DNA of 64,000 bases from Paracoccus sulfuroxidans (GTDB lineage: Bacteria; Pseudomonadota; Alphaproteobacteria; Rhodobacterales; Rhodobacteraceae). How positions within the stretch are numbered: position 1 is the stretch's first letter; each line of letters starts with the position of its first letter. Below the pieces are notes generated by a model. The model worked only from the letters and a program-made list of their open reading frames with translations, was not told where the DNA came from and searched no databases. The stretch spans positions 62,001 through 126,000 of the forward strand of contig NZ_VLKU01000010.1 in the NCBI RefSeq assembly GCF_007830335.1. The letters are read 5' to 3'. Below, piece after piece: positions 46,434-55,632 of the stretch. The position numbers and the translations under genes were made by a program.

Positions 46434-47374
46434 GTCGCTGAAACCTTCCTGGGCGTGGGCCAGACGCCGGGCTGATGGCCGTGGTTCGGGGCGTGGAACC
46501 ATTGCTCCTGCACGAACCGATAGGCACCCGCATATCCCGGACGGATACGGGCGAAGCCGGGGAAATGGATGTGCATGCCCGCGACCAGCAGATCCTCATC
46601 GACGCAGCGCTGCAGGATGCGCCGACGCGAAGCCGCCGCCACCCCGCTTTCGGTATCGAAGATCATGCCGACATCGGGATCGCCCAGCTGCACCTCGGGG
46701 ACATGGACCGTATCGCCCCAGACGATCATCGCCTCACCGCGCGAGCGGAGGATGTAACAGCTATGACCGGGCGTATGCCCGACCGAGGGCAACGCCGTGA
46801 TCCCCGGCAAGACCTCATGTTCATGGTCAAACGGGATCAGGCTGCCATCCGCGATCCAGGGCCGCAACTGGATGCGGCCCGCGTCGAAATAGACGCGCTT
46901 CTGACGTTCGGTCGCGCGGGCACGGGCGGCGTCATCGAACCAATGGTCGATCTCGGCCTGATGGACATGGGCGCGGGCGTTCGGAAACAGTTTACGCCCG
47001 GTTTCGGGATCGGTCAGCCCGTTCGAGTGATCGGGATGGACATGGGTCAGCAGAATGTCGGTCACATCCTCGGGCCTGACGCCAAGATGCGCCATCAGAC
47101 CCGGAAGCCGCCCACAGGTCGGCCCCATGATGTCGCCAGAGCCGCAATCGACCAGAACCGTCCGCTGCCCGTCGCGGATCAGGAAGGTGTTGATCGACAC
47201 GACCGGGGGGCAGACGCGAGTCTCATCCTCCAGCAGGTGCCTCAGCTTTGCGTGATCGGGGTCGCGCATGATCTCAAGCGTGTCATAGGCCATGTAGCCA
47301 TCGCAGATCGTCGTCACCAGACAATCGCCGACCTCGCGGTGATAGACCGCTGGCACCTGCTCAAAGCCCGTCAT
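46430..47374 (-). CDS. Metallo-beta-lactamase-fold hydrolase, paralogue 1
   Basis: 314 aa. Dinuclear metal motif THVHPDHSNGL (about residue 109), with distal His in GHTPGHSCYI and Asp in VWGDTVHVPEV, and the final metal-domain His in AGMHIHFPGF. It is clearly paralogous to the protein at 54679-55569 (shared VYHR.VGD, LFPNA, HTPGHS, GMH.HFPGF). Probably hydrolyses a lactone or thioester of the pathway. ATGA overlaps with both neighbours. Confidence 0.88.
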   Translation of the reverse strand: MTGFEQVPAVYHREVGDCLVTTICDGYMAYDTLEIMRDPDHAKLRHLLEDETRVCPPVVSINTFLIRDGQRTVLVDCGSGDIMGPTCGRLPGLMAHLGVRPEDVTDILLTHVHPDHSNGLTDPETGRKLFPNARAHVHQAEIDHWFDDAARARATERQKRVYFDAGRIQLRPWIADGSLIPFDHEHEVLPGITALPSVGHTPGHSCYILRSRGEAMIVWGDTVHVPEVQLGDPDVGMIFDTESGVAAASRRRILQRCVDEDLLVAGMHIHFPGFARIRPGYAGAYRFVQEQWFHAPNHGHQPGVWPTPRKVSAT

Positions 47375-48906
47375 CCCCGCACCTCGCGGATCGGGATCAG
47401 CTGCGGACGCGGCTGTTCGACCAGATCGTGGCTGTCCTGCAACCAGCGCCGCAACTGCAACCGCGAGACCTTGCCGATGCTGTTGCGGGGCAGTGCCCCG
47501 ATGCTGGCAAAAAGGCGCGGCCGCTTGTAGCCGGTCATCCCCGCCAGCGCGGGCTGAAGCCGGTCCTGCCAGTCGTCAGGCGGGCTTTCCGCGATCACGG
47601 TCACGATGTCGCCCCAGTAGTCCGAGGGATAGCCCAGCACGACCATCTGCGTCTCGGGCAGCGCGGCGGCCAACTGCCGCTCGACCTCATCGGGAGAGAC
47701 CTTGTAGCCGCCGGTCTTCATCATGTCCGATTGGCGCGAGACCAGAAACAACCGTCCCCGCGCGTCGATCCGGCCCAGATCGCCGGTGTCGTGATATTCG
47801 CCGGGGGCAAGCATCTTCAGCCCGTCGACCGTCATATAGCCCGCCGAGAGATGGGGGCTTTGCAGCTGGATCTGGCCGACCTCGCCCGGCGGCAGCCGAT
47901 CCCCGTCATCGCCCCTGATCTGCACCCGGACACCGGTCGCGGGCCAGCCGACGCAAAGACCGTCAGAGGCCGCCTCGCCATAGGCCTGCGCGGTCTCGGT
48001 CGGATCCAGCACGGTGATCGGGTTGAAGATTTCGCTTTTGCCATAAGTGACGCGGAGGATCTCTCCAAAGCGCGCAACGGCCTTGCGATAGACCGTCGGC
48101 GACAGCGGGGCGGTGCCGGTCAGGATGGTCCGCAGCGGATAGATCTCGGCGGCATGTTCGGGCGACGTGGCTGCGTCGGTCATCTTCGCCAGCACCGTTG
48201 GCGGCGCGAAAACCTCGGTGATGGCGCCAGAGGCCAGCAGCGGCAGCACCACCCCGGTTTCGACACCGCGCAGCAGATGGACGCTTGCCCCCTCGGACAG
48301 AAAGGCAAAGGTCAGAAGCGAGGTCCCATGCGAAAACGGCGTCATCAGCAGGATGCGGTTCGAGGCATCTGGCAGAATGGGCAAGGCCGCACGCAGAAGC
48401 AGCGCGCCCGCCCAGCGCCCGCCATGCGTATGGATCGCGCCCTTGGCGGGCCCGGTCGTGCCACTGGTGAAGACGATGCGTGAGGGCGCGTCAGCCGCGA
48501 CCTCGGGCCAACCCGCCGCATCAAAGGGACGCGCAGGGATGTCGCGCACATCCGCAACCGGGGTCGAGACCGGCGGAAGCGGATCGCCCCCGTCGACCAG
48601 CACCAGCCGCGCGCCCGAGCAGGCCAGCGCATGGGCAAGCTCGGCCGCGCTCAGCAACGGGTTGATCGGCACCTCAGCCGCGCCAGACAGGGCCACGCCA
48701 TAGCTGGCCGCGACCGCCTGCGCCGAATTGTGAAACACCGTCGCGACGAAATCGCCGGGGCCAAGGCCCAGCGCCGCCAGCCGGTCTGCGATGCCTGCCG
48801 CGTGATCGATGATCTTGCCGATCAGGTGCTGACCCTCGGCATCGATGACGCCGAGGCGGTGACCGTAGCGGTGATAGGTGGACGCAAGCTCCTCGCCCCA
48901 GTTCAT
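47371..48906 (-). CDS. Acyl-CoA synthetase / AMP-dependent ligase
   Basis: 511 aa. Adenylation motifs: RIVFTSGTTGPAKGAIHTHG (about residue 143), VTYGKSEIFNP in the A5 position, YHDTGDLGRID (about residue 373), SRQSDMMKTGGYKVSP and the C-terminal Lys in RNSIGKVSRLQL. Activates a carboxylic acid to its CoA thioester; the substrate pocket is not recognisable to me. Nine bases after the OYE-like gene and overlapping the metallo-hydrolase gene. Confidence 0.9.
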   Translation of the reverse strand: MNWGEELASTYHRYGHRLGVIDAEGQHLIGKIIDHAAGIADRLAALGLGPGDFVATVFHNSAQAVAASYGVALSGAAEVPINPLLSAAELAHALACSGARLVLVDGGDPLPPVSTPVADVRDIPARPFDAAGWPEVAADAPSRIVFTSGTTGPAKGAIHTHGGRWAGALLLRAALPILPDASNRILLMTPFSHGTSLLTFAFLSEGASVHLLRGVETGVVLPLLASGAITEVFAPPTVLAKMTDAATSPEHAAEIYPLRTILTGTAPLSPTVYRKAVARFGEILRVTYGKSEIFNPITVLDPTETAQAYGEAASDGLCVGWPATGVRVQIRGDDGDRLPPGEVGQIQLQSPHLSAGYMTVDGLKMLAPGEYHDTGDLGRIDARGRLFLVSRQSDMMKTGGYKVSPDEVERQLAAALPETQMVVLGYPSDYWGDIVTVIAESPPDDWQDRLQPALAGMTGYKRPRLFASIGALPRNSIGKVSRLQLRRWLQDSHDLVEQPRPQLIPIREVRG

Positions 48907-48915
48907 GGCATCACC

Positions 48916-50103
48916 TCAGATGATTTCGGGAAACCGCTCGGGACCAAGCGGGTCCTCGCCATTGGCCGCAAGCGAGCGCGCCCATTTGTCCAGCCACCAG
49001 CCGTAGGGTGCGGGCCAATCCTCGAAAGAGGGATCGACGCCCATCTCCCAGGCGGCATGACGCGCCCAGAAGGGGTTGAAGAGCATCTGCCGCCCGATGC
49101 AGATCAGGTCGGCGCGATCCTCTTGCAGGATCTTTTCCGCATGGGCAGCCGTGCGGATCATGCCCACGGCAGCCGTGGGGACCCCCGCCTCGCGGCGCAG
49201 CCGGTCAGAGAGCGCCACCTGATATCCCGGCCCGCGCGCGAGGTTCGAATTCGTGGCCCCCGCCCGCATGTTCCCGCCGGAGGAGCAGTCGATCAGGTCG
49301 ACGCCTGCCGCCTGCAGCTCGCGGGCAAGGATGATGCTGTCATCCTCGGTCCAGCCGCCGTCGATCCAGTCGGTGACCGAAAGCCGCGCGAAAAGCGGCA
49401 TCGAGGACGGCATCGCCCCGCGCATCGCCCGCACCACAGCCAGCGGCAAGCGCATCCGGTTTTCCAGACTGCCGCCCCAGCGGTCCTTGCGATGGTTCGC
49501 AATCGGCGACAGAAAGCTTTGCAGCAGATAGCCATGCGCCAGATGCAGCTCCAGCAGGTCAAAGCCCGCCAACAGCGCCCGCCGCGTCCCGGCGGTGAAG
49601 GCGTCGATCACACCCTCGATCTGCGCCTCGGACATTTCGACCGGCACCAGCCACCCGTCCGAAAGCGGCACGGCAGAGGCGCCCATCGGATAAAGCTGCT
49701 CATTCCCTGCGGCCAGATCGCGCGGCCCGATCGGACCGTTGCCCTCATAGGCGCGCTGCTGACCGCCCTTGCGACCGCCGTGGCTGATCTGGATCGCGGT
49801 CTTCGCGCCATAGCGCTTCATCTCGCTGACCAGCCGGGCCATGGGCGCGATCTGGCTGTCGGCCCAGAGCCCCGGATCGCCGTTCGAGACACGTCCGGCC
49901 CGCGTCACGAAGGTCTGCTCCATGATGACCAGCCCCGCGCCGCCCATGGCCATGCGCTGGTAATGGGCGAGTTGGAACGGCGTCAGATTGCCGTCCTCGG
50001 CGCCATAGGTGCCCATGGGCGACACGACGATGCGGTTTTTCAGCGTCACGCCGCGCACCGTCCAGGGCTGAAAGAGCATCGGGATTTCAGGGGCATCGAT
50101 CAT
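48916..50103 (-). CDS. Old Yellow Enzyme-family NADH:flavin oxidoreductase, paralogue 2
   Basis: 395 aa FMN barrel enzyme without the C-terminal FAD/iron-sulfur domains of dienoyl-CoA reductase. Start of barrel NRIVVSPMGTYGAEDG, substrate-binding His pair in ELHLAHGYLLQSF (about residues 184-187), GGSLENRMRLPL, and the phosphate site PTAAVGMIRT. Ends with a WWLDKWARSLAANGE tail shared with the protein at 52271-53488. Likely reduces an activated C=C bond of a non-CoA intermediate. ATGA overlap with the PrpD-family gene upstream. Confidence 0.9.
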   Translation of the reverse strand: MIDAPEIPMLFQPWTVRGVTLKNRIVVSPMGTYGAEDGNLTPFQLAHYQRMAMGGAGLVIMEQTFVTRAGRVSNGDPGLWADSQIAPMARLVSEMKRYGAKTAIQISHGGRKGGQQRAYEGNGPIGPRDLAAGNEQLYPMGASAVPLSDGWLVPVEMSEAQIEGVIDAFTAGTRRALLAGFDLLELHLAHGYLLQSFLSPIANHRKDRWGGSLENRMRLPLAVVRAMRGAMPSSMPLFARLSVTDWIDGGWTEDDSIILARELQAAGVDLIDCSSGGNMRAGATNSNLARGPGYQVALSDRLRREAGVPTAAVGMIRTAAHAEKILQEDRADLICIGRQMLFNPFWARHAAWEMGVDPSFEDWPAPYGWWLDKWARSLAANGEDPLGPERFPEII

Positions 50104-51482
50104 GATTGCACCCCCAACCCGTGCAGCTCGGTCAGGACAGCGCTGATCGAGGGCGAGGCCCCCTGATCCAGACCGTCGAACAGCGCGGCCCCGAAAGCAG
50201 TCGCCGCGCCCGGCGCCGCGCCAAGCCGCGACAGACGCGCCTCGAACACCTTCAAGGTCCGCTCTCGCGTGAGGAAAATCAGGTCGCGGGGCACGTCCTT
50301 GGTCACGGCCTCACGCAGGCTGCCGTCCTTCATCCGCAGAACCACCCGCGAATCCAGCGCGCCAATCGGGTCGTCGGGAATGACGGTCGTGCGAGAGACC
50401 AGGTTCAGGATCGCCGGATCGTCCCGCAGCGTGTTGCCCATGTCATAGGTGATGTCGCCCTGCGTCAGCATGGTGCCCACCGCGAAAGCCGTGCTGGCCT
50501 GCGTCTGGACCAGCCGCGTATAGGGGCCCTTGAAATTCGTGCCGGGATAGTTGGTGAAGGGCTCCCACAGGGTGACCTCGATGGCCTCGATCAGCGCGGG
50601 ATCAACGCCATCCTGATAAAGCTTCTGCGCCGCCATCGCGGCGGGCATGTTGTCGCCCAGCGTCGCATAGGGCTTGCAGATCACCTCGCGCATGATCGCG
50701 GGATCGGGCGGCGTGGCCCAGACATCGGGGGTCTCGTCCAGTCCCGCCAGCGTCGACAGGAAGCCCTTCGGCCCGTCCAGTGCCTCGGGCGCGCCGTTCA
50801 CCCCCGCCTGCGCCAGAAGCGCCGCGATGACGCCCCCCTGCGCGGCACGGCCATTCTGCACCCGCCATTCGTCGGCCCCTGCCCGCACCGGCTCCAAAGT
50901 GCCGCCGGTGGTCGAGGCCGCGATGGACACCGCCGAGGCCGCCTGTGCCGCGTCCAGCCCCAGCAGCGCCGCACAGCCCGCCGCCGCCGCGATGGTGCCG
51001 AAGGTCGGGCTGGTCCGGAACCCGCGCCCGATCAGCCGCCGCGAGACGATTTCGTCGCGGCCCAGCCAGTTGATGCTGCTGTACCCCGCGACGATGGCGC
51101 GCAGCACGTCATCGAGGCTCGCGTTCTGGCGTTCGGCCAGCGCCACCACTGCGGGCGGCACCAGCGATCCCGGATGGGTCCATGAGGGAATATCGGTGTC
51201 ATCCTGAAAATGGGCATGCGCCGCGACACCATTGGCGAAGGCCGCTTCGGTCGCGGACAGCCGCTGACCCGAGATCCAGGCCTGCGCGGTTCCGGAGGCC
51301 GCATCACCCAGCTTTTGCGACAGCGCCAGCGCGGCCTGCGCCGTTGGCTCGGTCCGTGCCGAGACGGCAAGGCCCAGCGTATCCAGAAGGCACATCAACG
51401 CCTTCTCTCGCAGATCACGCTCCAGCGGCAGTGCGTCGAACGCGGAAAGGTAGTCGCCCAGTATCTGACCGGCAGGTTTCAT
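50100..51482 (-). CDS. MmgE/PrpD-family protein, paralogue 2
   Basis: 460 aa. The start at 51482 has GGAGGAGGAC upstream. Family signs: all-helical N-terminal domain with NGVAAHAHFQDDTDIPSWTHPGSL-type block (the HxxDfDD region reads HFQDDTD at about residue 92), and CKPYATLGDN in the region where 2-methylcitrate dehydratase has KxYPxCxxxH. The family includes 2-methylcitrate dehydratase, cis-aconitate decarboxylase and iminodisuccinate epimerase; the true reaction is open. Context has no methylcitrate genes. Confidence 0.85.
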   Translation of the reverse strand: MKPAGQILGDYLSAFDALPLERDLREKALMCLLDTLGLAVSARTEPTAQAALALSQKLGDAASGTAQAWISGQRLSATEAAFANGVAAHAHFQDDTDIPSWTHPGSLVPPAVVALAERQNASLDDVLRAIVAGYSSINWLGRDEIVSRRLIGRGFRTSPTFGTIAAAAGCAALLGLDAAQAASAVSIAASTTGGTLEPVRAGADEWRVQNGRAAQGGVIAALLAQAGVNGAPEALDGPKGFLSTLAGLDETPDVWATPPDPAIMREVICKPYATLGDNMPAAMAAQKLYQDGVDPALIEAIEVTLWEPFTNYPGTNFKGPYTRLVQTQASTAFAVGTMLTQGDITYDMGNTLRDDPAILNLVSRTTVIPDDPIGALDSRVVLRMKDGSLREAVTKDVPRDLIFLTRERTLKVFEARLSRLGAAPGAATAFGAALFDGLDQGASPSISAVLTELHGLGVQS

Positions 51483-51512
51483 CTTCTTGTCCTCCTCCCT
51501 CACGCGGGAAAT

Positions 51513-52274
51513 TCAGTTTTCGCCGCGGCTGTAGGCCCAGGCCCGACTGACCCCCAGCCCAAGCCCACGCCGAAGGCGGGCCAGTCCGATGGCCTGCGTC
51601 CAGGCGGCGGCAAAGACGTCCAAAACCACTGCGCCATCGATCCGGGTCAGGCCCTGCGCGGCCAGAATCTCGGCCATGACGCCTTCGGCGGGCACGATCA
51701 CCTCGGCGCCGTCCGCGATCAGTTCGCGGGCGCGGGTGGTGAAGGCGTCGATCATCGCCTGCGGATTGTCGCGGGCGGCGATCAGCTCATATTCATCCAT
51801 CCCCGGCAGCAGCGAGGTCACGGCAGAAACCCGCGCCTCCAGATGATGCTTCGCGACCGAATTCCGGGTCATATAGGCCACGTTCGGGGCGTTCGAGATC
51901 ATGCCGATCTTGCCGCCAAGCGCGCAGCCGGTCAGCAGCGCGGCCTCGGTCAGCGACACGACCGGGATATCGACCGCCGTCCGCATCTCGCGCAGATAGG
52001 GCTCACTGAATGAGCCCATGACGAAGGCGTCGTACCCCTGCCGCTCGGCCTCGACGGCCTGCTCGACGATGGGCGAGAGCACGCGGTGGTACAGATAGGC
52101 GTTTCCCAGTGCGTCACTGGGCGACAGCTCGCCATAGGTGCCGGTCGGCATGCCGTGGACCACGACCGAGGCCTCATCGCGCAGGAAACGGGCGGCATGC
52201 GCCTCGATCCCGCGCTTGTAGGCTTTGATGCGGTCAAGCTCATTCACGGACTGGTGCCAGATGCGCAGCGTCAT
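51513..52274 (-). CDS. Aspartate/glutamate/hydantoin racemase-like protein without catalytic Cys
   Basis: 253 aa. Fold pattern follows the Asp/Glu racemase superfamily (IWHQSVNELD..., YDAFVMGSFSEPYLREMR, IPVVSLTEAALLTGCALG, GADVIVPA-type second half). The two catalytic Cys that flank the active site in hydantoin/aspartate racemases are not there: the first site reads MGSFSEP and the second VIVPAEGVM. So racemisation by the two-Cys mechanism is unlikely. It could be an isomerase or decarboxylase with another mechanism. ATGA overlap with the OYE-like gene upstream. Confidence 0.8.
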   Translation of the reverse strand: MTLRIWHQSVNELDRIKAYKRGIEAHAARFLRDEASVVVHGMPTGTYGELSPSDALGNAYLYHRVLSPIVEQAVEAERQGYDAFVMGSFSEPYLREMRTAVDIPVVSLTEAALLTGCALGGKIGMISNAPNVAYMTRNSVAKHHLEARVSAVTSLLPGMDEYELIAARDNPQAMIDAFTTRARELIADGAEVIVPAEGVMAEILAAQGLTRIDGAVVLDVFAAAWTQAIGLARLRRGLGLGVSRAWAYSRGEN

Positions 52275-53488
52275 GCCTGACGCTCCTCAACGCGGGCCAC
52301 CGAAGGCGCGGCGGGGATGGTCGCGAACACCTCGGGGCCCATCGGGGTCTCGCCATTCGCGGACAAGGCCTTGGCCCATTTCTCAAGCCACCAGCCATAT
52401 TGCGGCGGCCAGTCGGCAAAGCCATTGTTGGCGCCCAGCTGCTCGGCCGCGTGATGTGCCCAGAAGGGATCGAAGAGCGCCTGACGCGCAATGCAGATCA
52501 GATCGGCGCGGCCTTCCTGCAGGATCTGTTCGGCGAATTCCGGGGTGCGGATCATGCCGACGGCCGCCGTCGCCATGCCAACCTCGGCGCGGATATGTTC
52601 GGCGAAAGGCACCTGATAGCCCGGTCCCCGGCCAAGGCTGGAATTCGTGGCCCCGGTGCGCAGGTTCCCCCCCGACGAGCAATCGACCACATCGACCCCG
52701 GCGGCCTTCAATTCCCGGGATAGCGCCACGCTGTCCTCCAGCGTCCAGCCGCCCTCGATCCAGTCAGTCGCGGAAATGCGGGCGAAGATCGGCATCGAGG
52801 CGGGCACGACGGCGCGGACCGCTCGCACCACCTCGAGCGGGAAGCGCATGCGGTTTTCCAGACTTCCGCCGTAGTCATCACCTCGCTGGTTCGCCAGCGG
52901 CGACAGGAAGTTCTGCAGCAGATAGCCATGCGCCATATGGACCTCGATCAGGTCAAAGCCCGCCAGCACGGCGCGTTTCGCCGCCGCAACCCAGGCGTCG
53001 CGCAGCCCGTCCAGTTGCGCCAGCGTGATCGCCTCGGGCATCTGCCAACCCTCGCCCAGCGGGATCGCCGAGGGCGCCAGAGGCGTCCAGATTTCCTCGC
53101 CCGCCGCCAGATCACGCTCGGTCAGCGGCCCGTTTCCCCGGAAAGCCCGCTGCATCGAGGACTTGCGCCCGCCATGGTTCAACTGGATGCCGATCTTCGC
53201 GCCATAGCTTTTGACATGGCTGGTCAGCGCCCGCATGCCTTCGATCTGGCCGTCTTCCCACATACCAAGATCACCATTGGTGATGCGGCCGCGCCGGGTG
53301 ATCGAGGTCTGTTCGACCATGACCAGCCCTGCCCCACCCATGGCGAATGCCGGATAATGCGTGTGGTGGAAGGGCTGCAGACGCCCGTTTTCGGCGACAT
53401 AGGTGCCCATGGGCGAGATCACGACGCGGTTTCTCAGCGTCACGCCGCGCAGGGTCAGTTCGGAAAACAGCTTCACATCTTGGGTCAT
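52271..53488 (-). CDS. Old Yellow Enzyme-family NADH:flavin oxidoreductase, paralogue 1
   Basis: 405 aa. The ATG at 53488 has GAGGAG eight bases upstream; a GTG nine bases earlier sits too close to it. Same architecture as the protein at 48916-50103: NRVVISPMGTYVAENG, EVHMAHGYLLQNF with the two His, GGSLENRMRFPL, TAAVGMIRT and the WWLEKWAKALSANGE tail. First gene of a second sub-operon after a 147-bp gap. Probably reduces an activated alkene. Confidence 0.9.
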   Translation of the reverse strand: MTQDVKLFSELTLRGVTLRNRVVISPMGTYVAENGRLQPFHHTHYPAFAMGGAGLVMVEQTSITRRGRITNGDLGMWEDGQIEGMRALTSHVKSYGAKIGIQLNHGGRKSSMQRAFRGNGPLTERDLAAGEEIWTPLAPSAIPLGEGWQMPEAITLAQLDGLRDAWVAAAKRAVLAGFDLIEVHMAHGYLLQNFLSPLANQRGDDYGGSLENRMRFPLEVVRAVRAVVPASMPIFARISATDWIEGGWTLEDSVALSRELKAAGVDVVDCSSGGNLRTGATNSSLGRGPGYQVPFAEHIRAEVGMATAAVGMIRTPEFAEQILQEGRADLICIARQALFDPFWAHHAAEQLGANNGFADWPPQYGWWLEKWAKALSANGETPMGPEVFATIPAAPSVARVEERQA

Positions 53489-53635
53489 TGCGGTCACTCC
53501 TCATTCGTGGGGCCTTGGCGACAAGGCATATCGGACACCCCCGGAGGCGCAGGAGGCGCCCCGGTCCGGCACAATCAGGGCCGGTTTCAGGTGATGAGAT
53601 CAGTTAATTTTCGGGCGGCGGCCTACATACCGCGT
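53489..53635 (-). promoter_or_regulatory. Putative promoter region between lacI-like and OYE-like genes
   Basis: The only gap above 100 bp within the minus-strand cluster, so a promoter for the downstream nine genes is expected here. It contains an inverted repeat GGCGC-AGGAG-GCGCC (53546-53560), a possible LacI-type operator. I could not fix -35/-10 elements. Confidence 0.35.
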
Positions 53636-54661
53636 CTATCCCGGCGGTTTGCGTGGCGGCATGCATGAGGCCTGCGGGTTGAAATTCGTGGGGATGATGA
53701 CACGACGCGGCTCCTCTCTTTTGCCATTGGCGATCAGGTCCAGAAGCAGCGCGGCGGCGGTCGCGCCGACCTCGTTCTGGTCCCAGCCGACCACGCCGAT
53801 CGGCGGCTGATGCAGGTCGCTGAGATCGTTCTGACCCGAGGCGATGACCGAGATATCGCCCGGCACCGAAAGCCCCCTTGTCCGGATGGCTCGCAACACG
53901 CCCGGCAGCATGTCGATGCCCCCTGCGATGATCGCGGTCGGGGGATGGGCCATCCCCAGCAAAGACGAGGTGGCACGGTAGCCGTGGTCATTCAGGAAGC
54001 TTTCGGACACGACCAGTTCGGGGATTGTCGGCACGTTCCGCTCGGTATGGGCGCGCATGAAGCCCCTGACCCGCGCGCCGCCCGGATGCAGCCGCACCGG
54101 CCCGGTCAACAGGGCGATCCGGCGATGGCCGAGGCCCAGCAGATGCGAGGTCGCCTGATAGACCCCGCCCTCATGATCGGCATAGACCGCGTCGCACCAT
54201 TTCGGCTGGTCGCGGTCGATCATCACGAAGGGCACCGGCAGGCTGCGCAGCAGGTCTTCGAATTCGCCTTCGATCGGGGTGTAGGGCCCCATGAGAACCC
54301 CGTCCACCTGCCCCGAGGAGAAGCTGCGCAGCAGCTCGATCTCGCGCTGGCGGCGGCCTTCGGAATTGGCGATCAGTAGGGAATAGCCCGACTCGGTCAG
54401 GACATTCTGCGCGGTCGACACAAAGCCGCCCAACTGGGCGATGTTGATCTCGCGCAGGATGCAGCCCACGGTCCGGCTGCGGCCCATGCGCATGGATTTC
54501 GCCGCCGCGTTCGGGACATAGCCCAGCTGCTCGATGGCGCTTTCCACCGTTTTCCGGATCACGGGCGAGACGTCGACCGCATCATTGATGACGCGCGACA
54601 CCGTCCCGATCGAGACATTCGCCAGCTTGGCCACTTCGCGGATGGTCGGAGTTTTCGCCAT
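53636..54661 (-). CDS. LacI-family transcriptional regulator
   Basis: 341 aa. N-terminal helix-turn-helix and hinge (TIREVAKLANVSIGTVSRVI, residues about 5-24, then GYVPNAAAKSMRMGRS). The periplasmic-binding-protein-like sensor follows with VDGVLMGPY, RRIALLTGPVRLHPGG and DISVIASGQNDLSD. Start at 54661; a TTG 15 bases upstream is possible. It sits between the two halves of the cluster, 17 bp after a metallo-hydrolase gene, and presumably controls them in response to a pathway compound. Confidence 0.92.
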   Translation of the reverse strand: MAKTPTIREVAKLANVSIGTVSRVINDAVDVSPVIRKTVESAIEQLGYVPNAAAKSMRMGRSRTVGCILREINIAQLGGFVSTAQNVLTESGYSLLIANSEGRRQREIELLRSFSSGQVDGVLMGPYTPIEGEFEDLLRSLPVPFVMIDRDQPKWCDAVYADHEGGVYQATSHLLGLGHRRIALLTGPVRLHPGGARVRGFMRAHTERNVPTIPELVVSESFLNDHGYRATSSLLGMAHPPTAIIAGGIDMLPGVLRAIRTRGLSVPGDISVIASGQNDLSDLHQPPIGVVGWDQNEVGATAAALLLDLIANGKREEPRRVIIPTNFNPQASCMPPRKPPG

Positions 54662-54678
54662 GTTCCTGTCTGCCAACC

Positions 54679-55569
54679 CTAGATTTCAAATGCCCATTGT
54701 TCGGTCGCGACACGATAGCCGCTGCCGTCGCGCATAAGCCAGCCAAAGCCCGGAAAGTGAACATGCATTCCGGCAACCAGCATATCTTCGGCCAGGATCC
54801 GCGCCAGAAGCGCCGTGCGGTTCCGGGCCGCCTGATCGGGATCATGGTCAAAGCTCATCGAGACCTCCGGCCGCGCGACCTGCACCTCGGGGACGTGGGC
54901 CAGATCGCCCCAGATAATCATCTGCTGCCCCTGCGAGGTCACCAGCCACGCCGAATGCCCGGGCGTATGCCCCGCGCATTCGACCAGCGTGATGCCCGAC
55001 AGGACCTCTTCGCCGTCATCGGCCAGCCGGACGCGCCCGGCGTCGCGATAGGGGCCGACCTGCTCTCGGGTCCAGCCGAAATAGCGCATGCGCCTGCGCT
55101 CATCGGCCTTTTCCATCTCGGCATCGGAGAACCAGTGCTCGATCTCCTTGCGATTGACGATCAGCGTGGCGTTCGGAAACAGCCGTTCGCCGGTCTGCTT
55201 GTCGGTCAGCCCGCCCGAGTGATCCGGGTGGCAATGCGTCAGGATGATGTGGTCAATATCGGCAGGATCTACGCCCGCAGCAGCCAGGTTCTGGAACAGC
55301 TTCCCCGCCGTCGGGCCGAAATTGTCCTGCGAGCCGCAATCGAACAGCACCGTCCCCATTGGTCCGCGCAGCAGGAAGCAGTTGACCGAGATGCGGGGCG
55401 GCGAGATCCGGTGATCGCGCGCCATCATCTGATCGACCTCGTCGCGGGTGAATTCGCGGAAAATGTCATACCCCATCTCGACATATCCGTCCGACAGCGC
55501 GGTCATGAGGACATCGCCGACACGGCGGTGATAGACACCGGGGATCTGGTTCAGGGGCAGGTCAGTCAT
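54679..55569 (-). CDS. Metallo-beta-lactamase-fold hydrolase, paralogue 2
   Basis: 296 aa; start at 55569 with GGAAG upstream. Metal motif THCHPDHSGGL (about residue 109), AGHTPGHSAWL, IWGDLAHVPEV and AGMHVHFPGFGW, the same order as in the protein at 46430-47374. FDCGSQDNFGPTAGKL near residue 75 is also shared. Presumed hydrolase of a lactone, ester or thioester. Lies between a PrpD-family gene (63 bp) and lacI. Confidence 0.88.
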   Translation of the reverse strand: MTDLPLNQIPGVYHRRVGDVLMTALSDGYVEMGYDIFREFTRDEVDQMMARDHRISPPRISVNCFLLRGPMGTVLFDCGSQDNFGPTAGKLFQNLAAAGVDPADIDHIILTHCHPDHSGGLTDKQTGERLFPNATLIVNRKEIEHWFSDAEMEKADERRRMRYFGWTREQVGPYRDAGRVRLADDGEEVLSGITLVECAGHTPGHSAWLVTSQGQQMIIWGDLAHVPEVQVARPEVSMSFDHDPDQAARNRTALLARILAEDMLVAGMHVHFPGFGWLMRDGSGYRVATEQWAFEI

Positions 55570-55632
55570 TCTGGCTTCCATCTTTCGGTCGGTGCTGGCA
55601 GCCCGGATATCTGCATCCGGGCCGCCAAATTC

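Noticed and set aside
44250..46475. 741-codon plus-strand open frame over the FAH and quinone oxidoreductase genes
   Set aside because: Antisense of three confidently identified minus-strand genes.
50100..51482. 2-methylcitrate dehydratase (prpD) of propionate metabolism
   Set aside because: No prpB or prpC nearby, two divergent copies in one cluster, and the family has several other activities.
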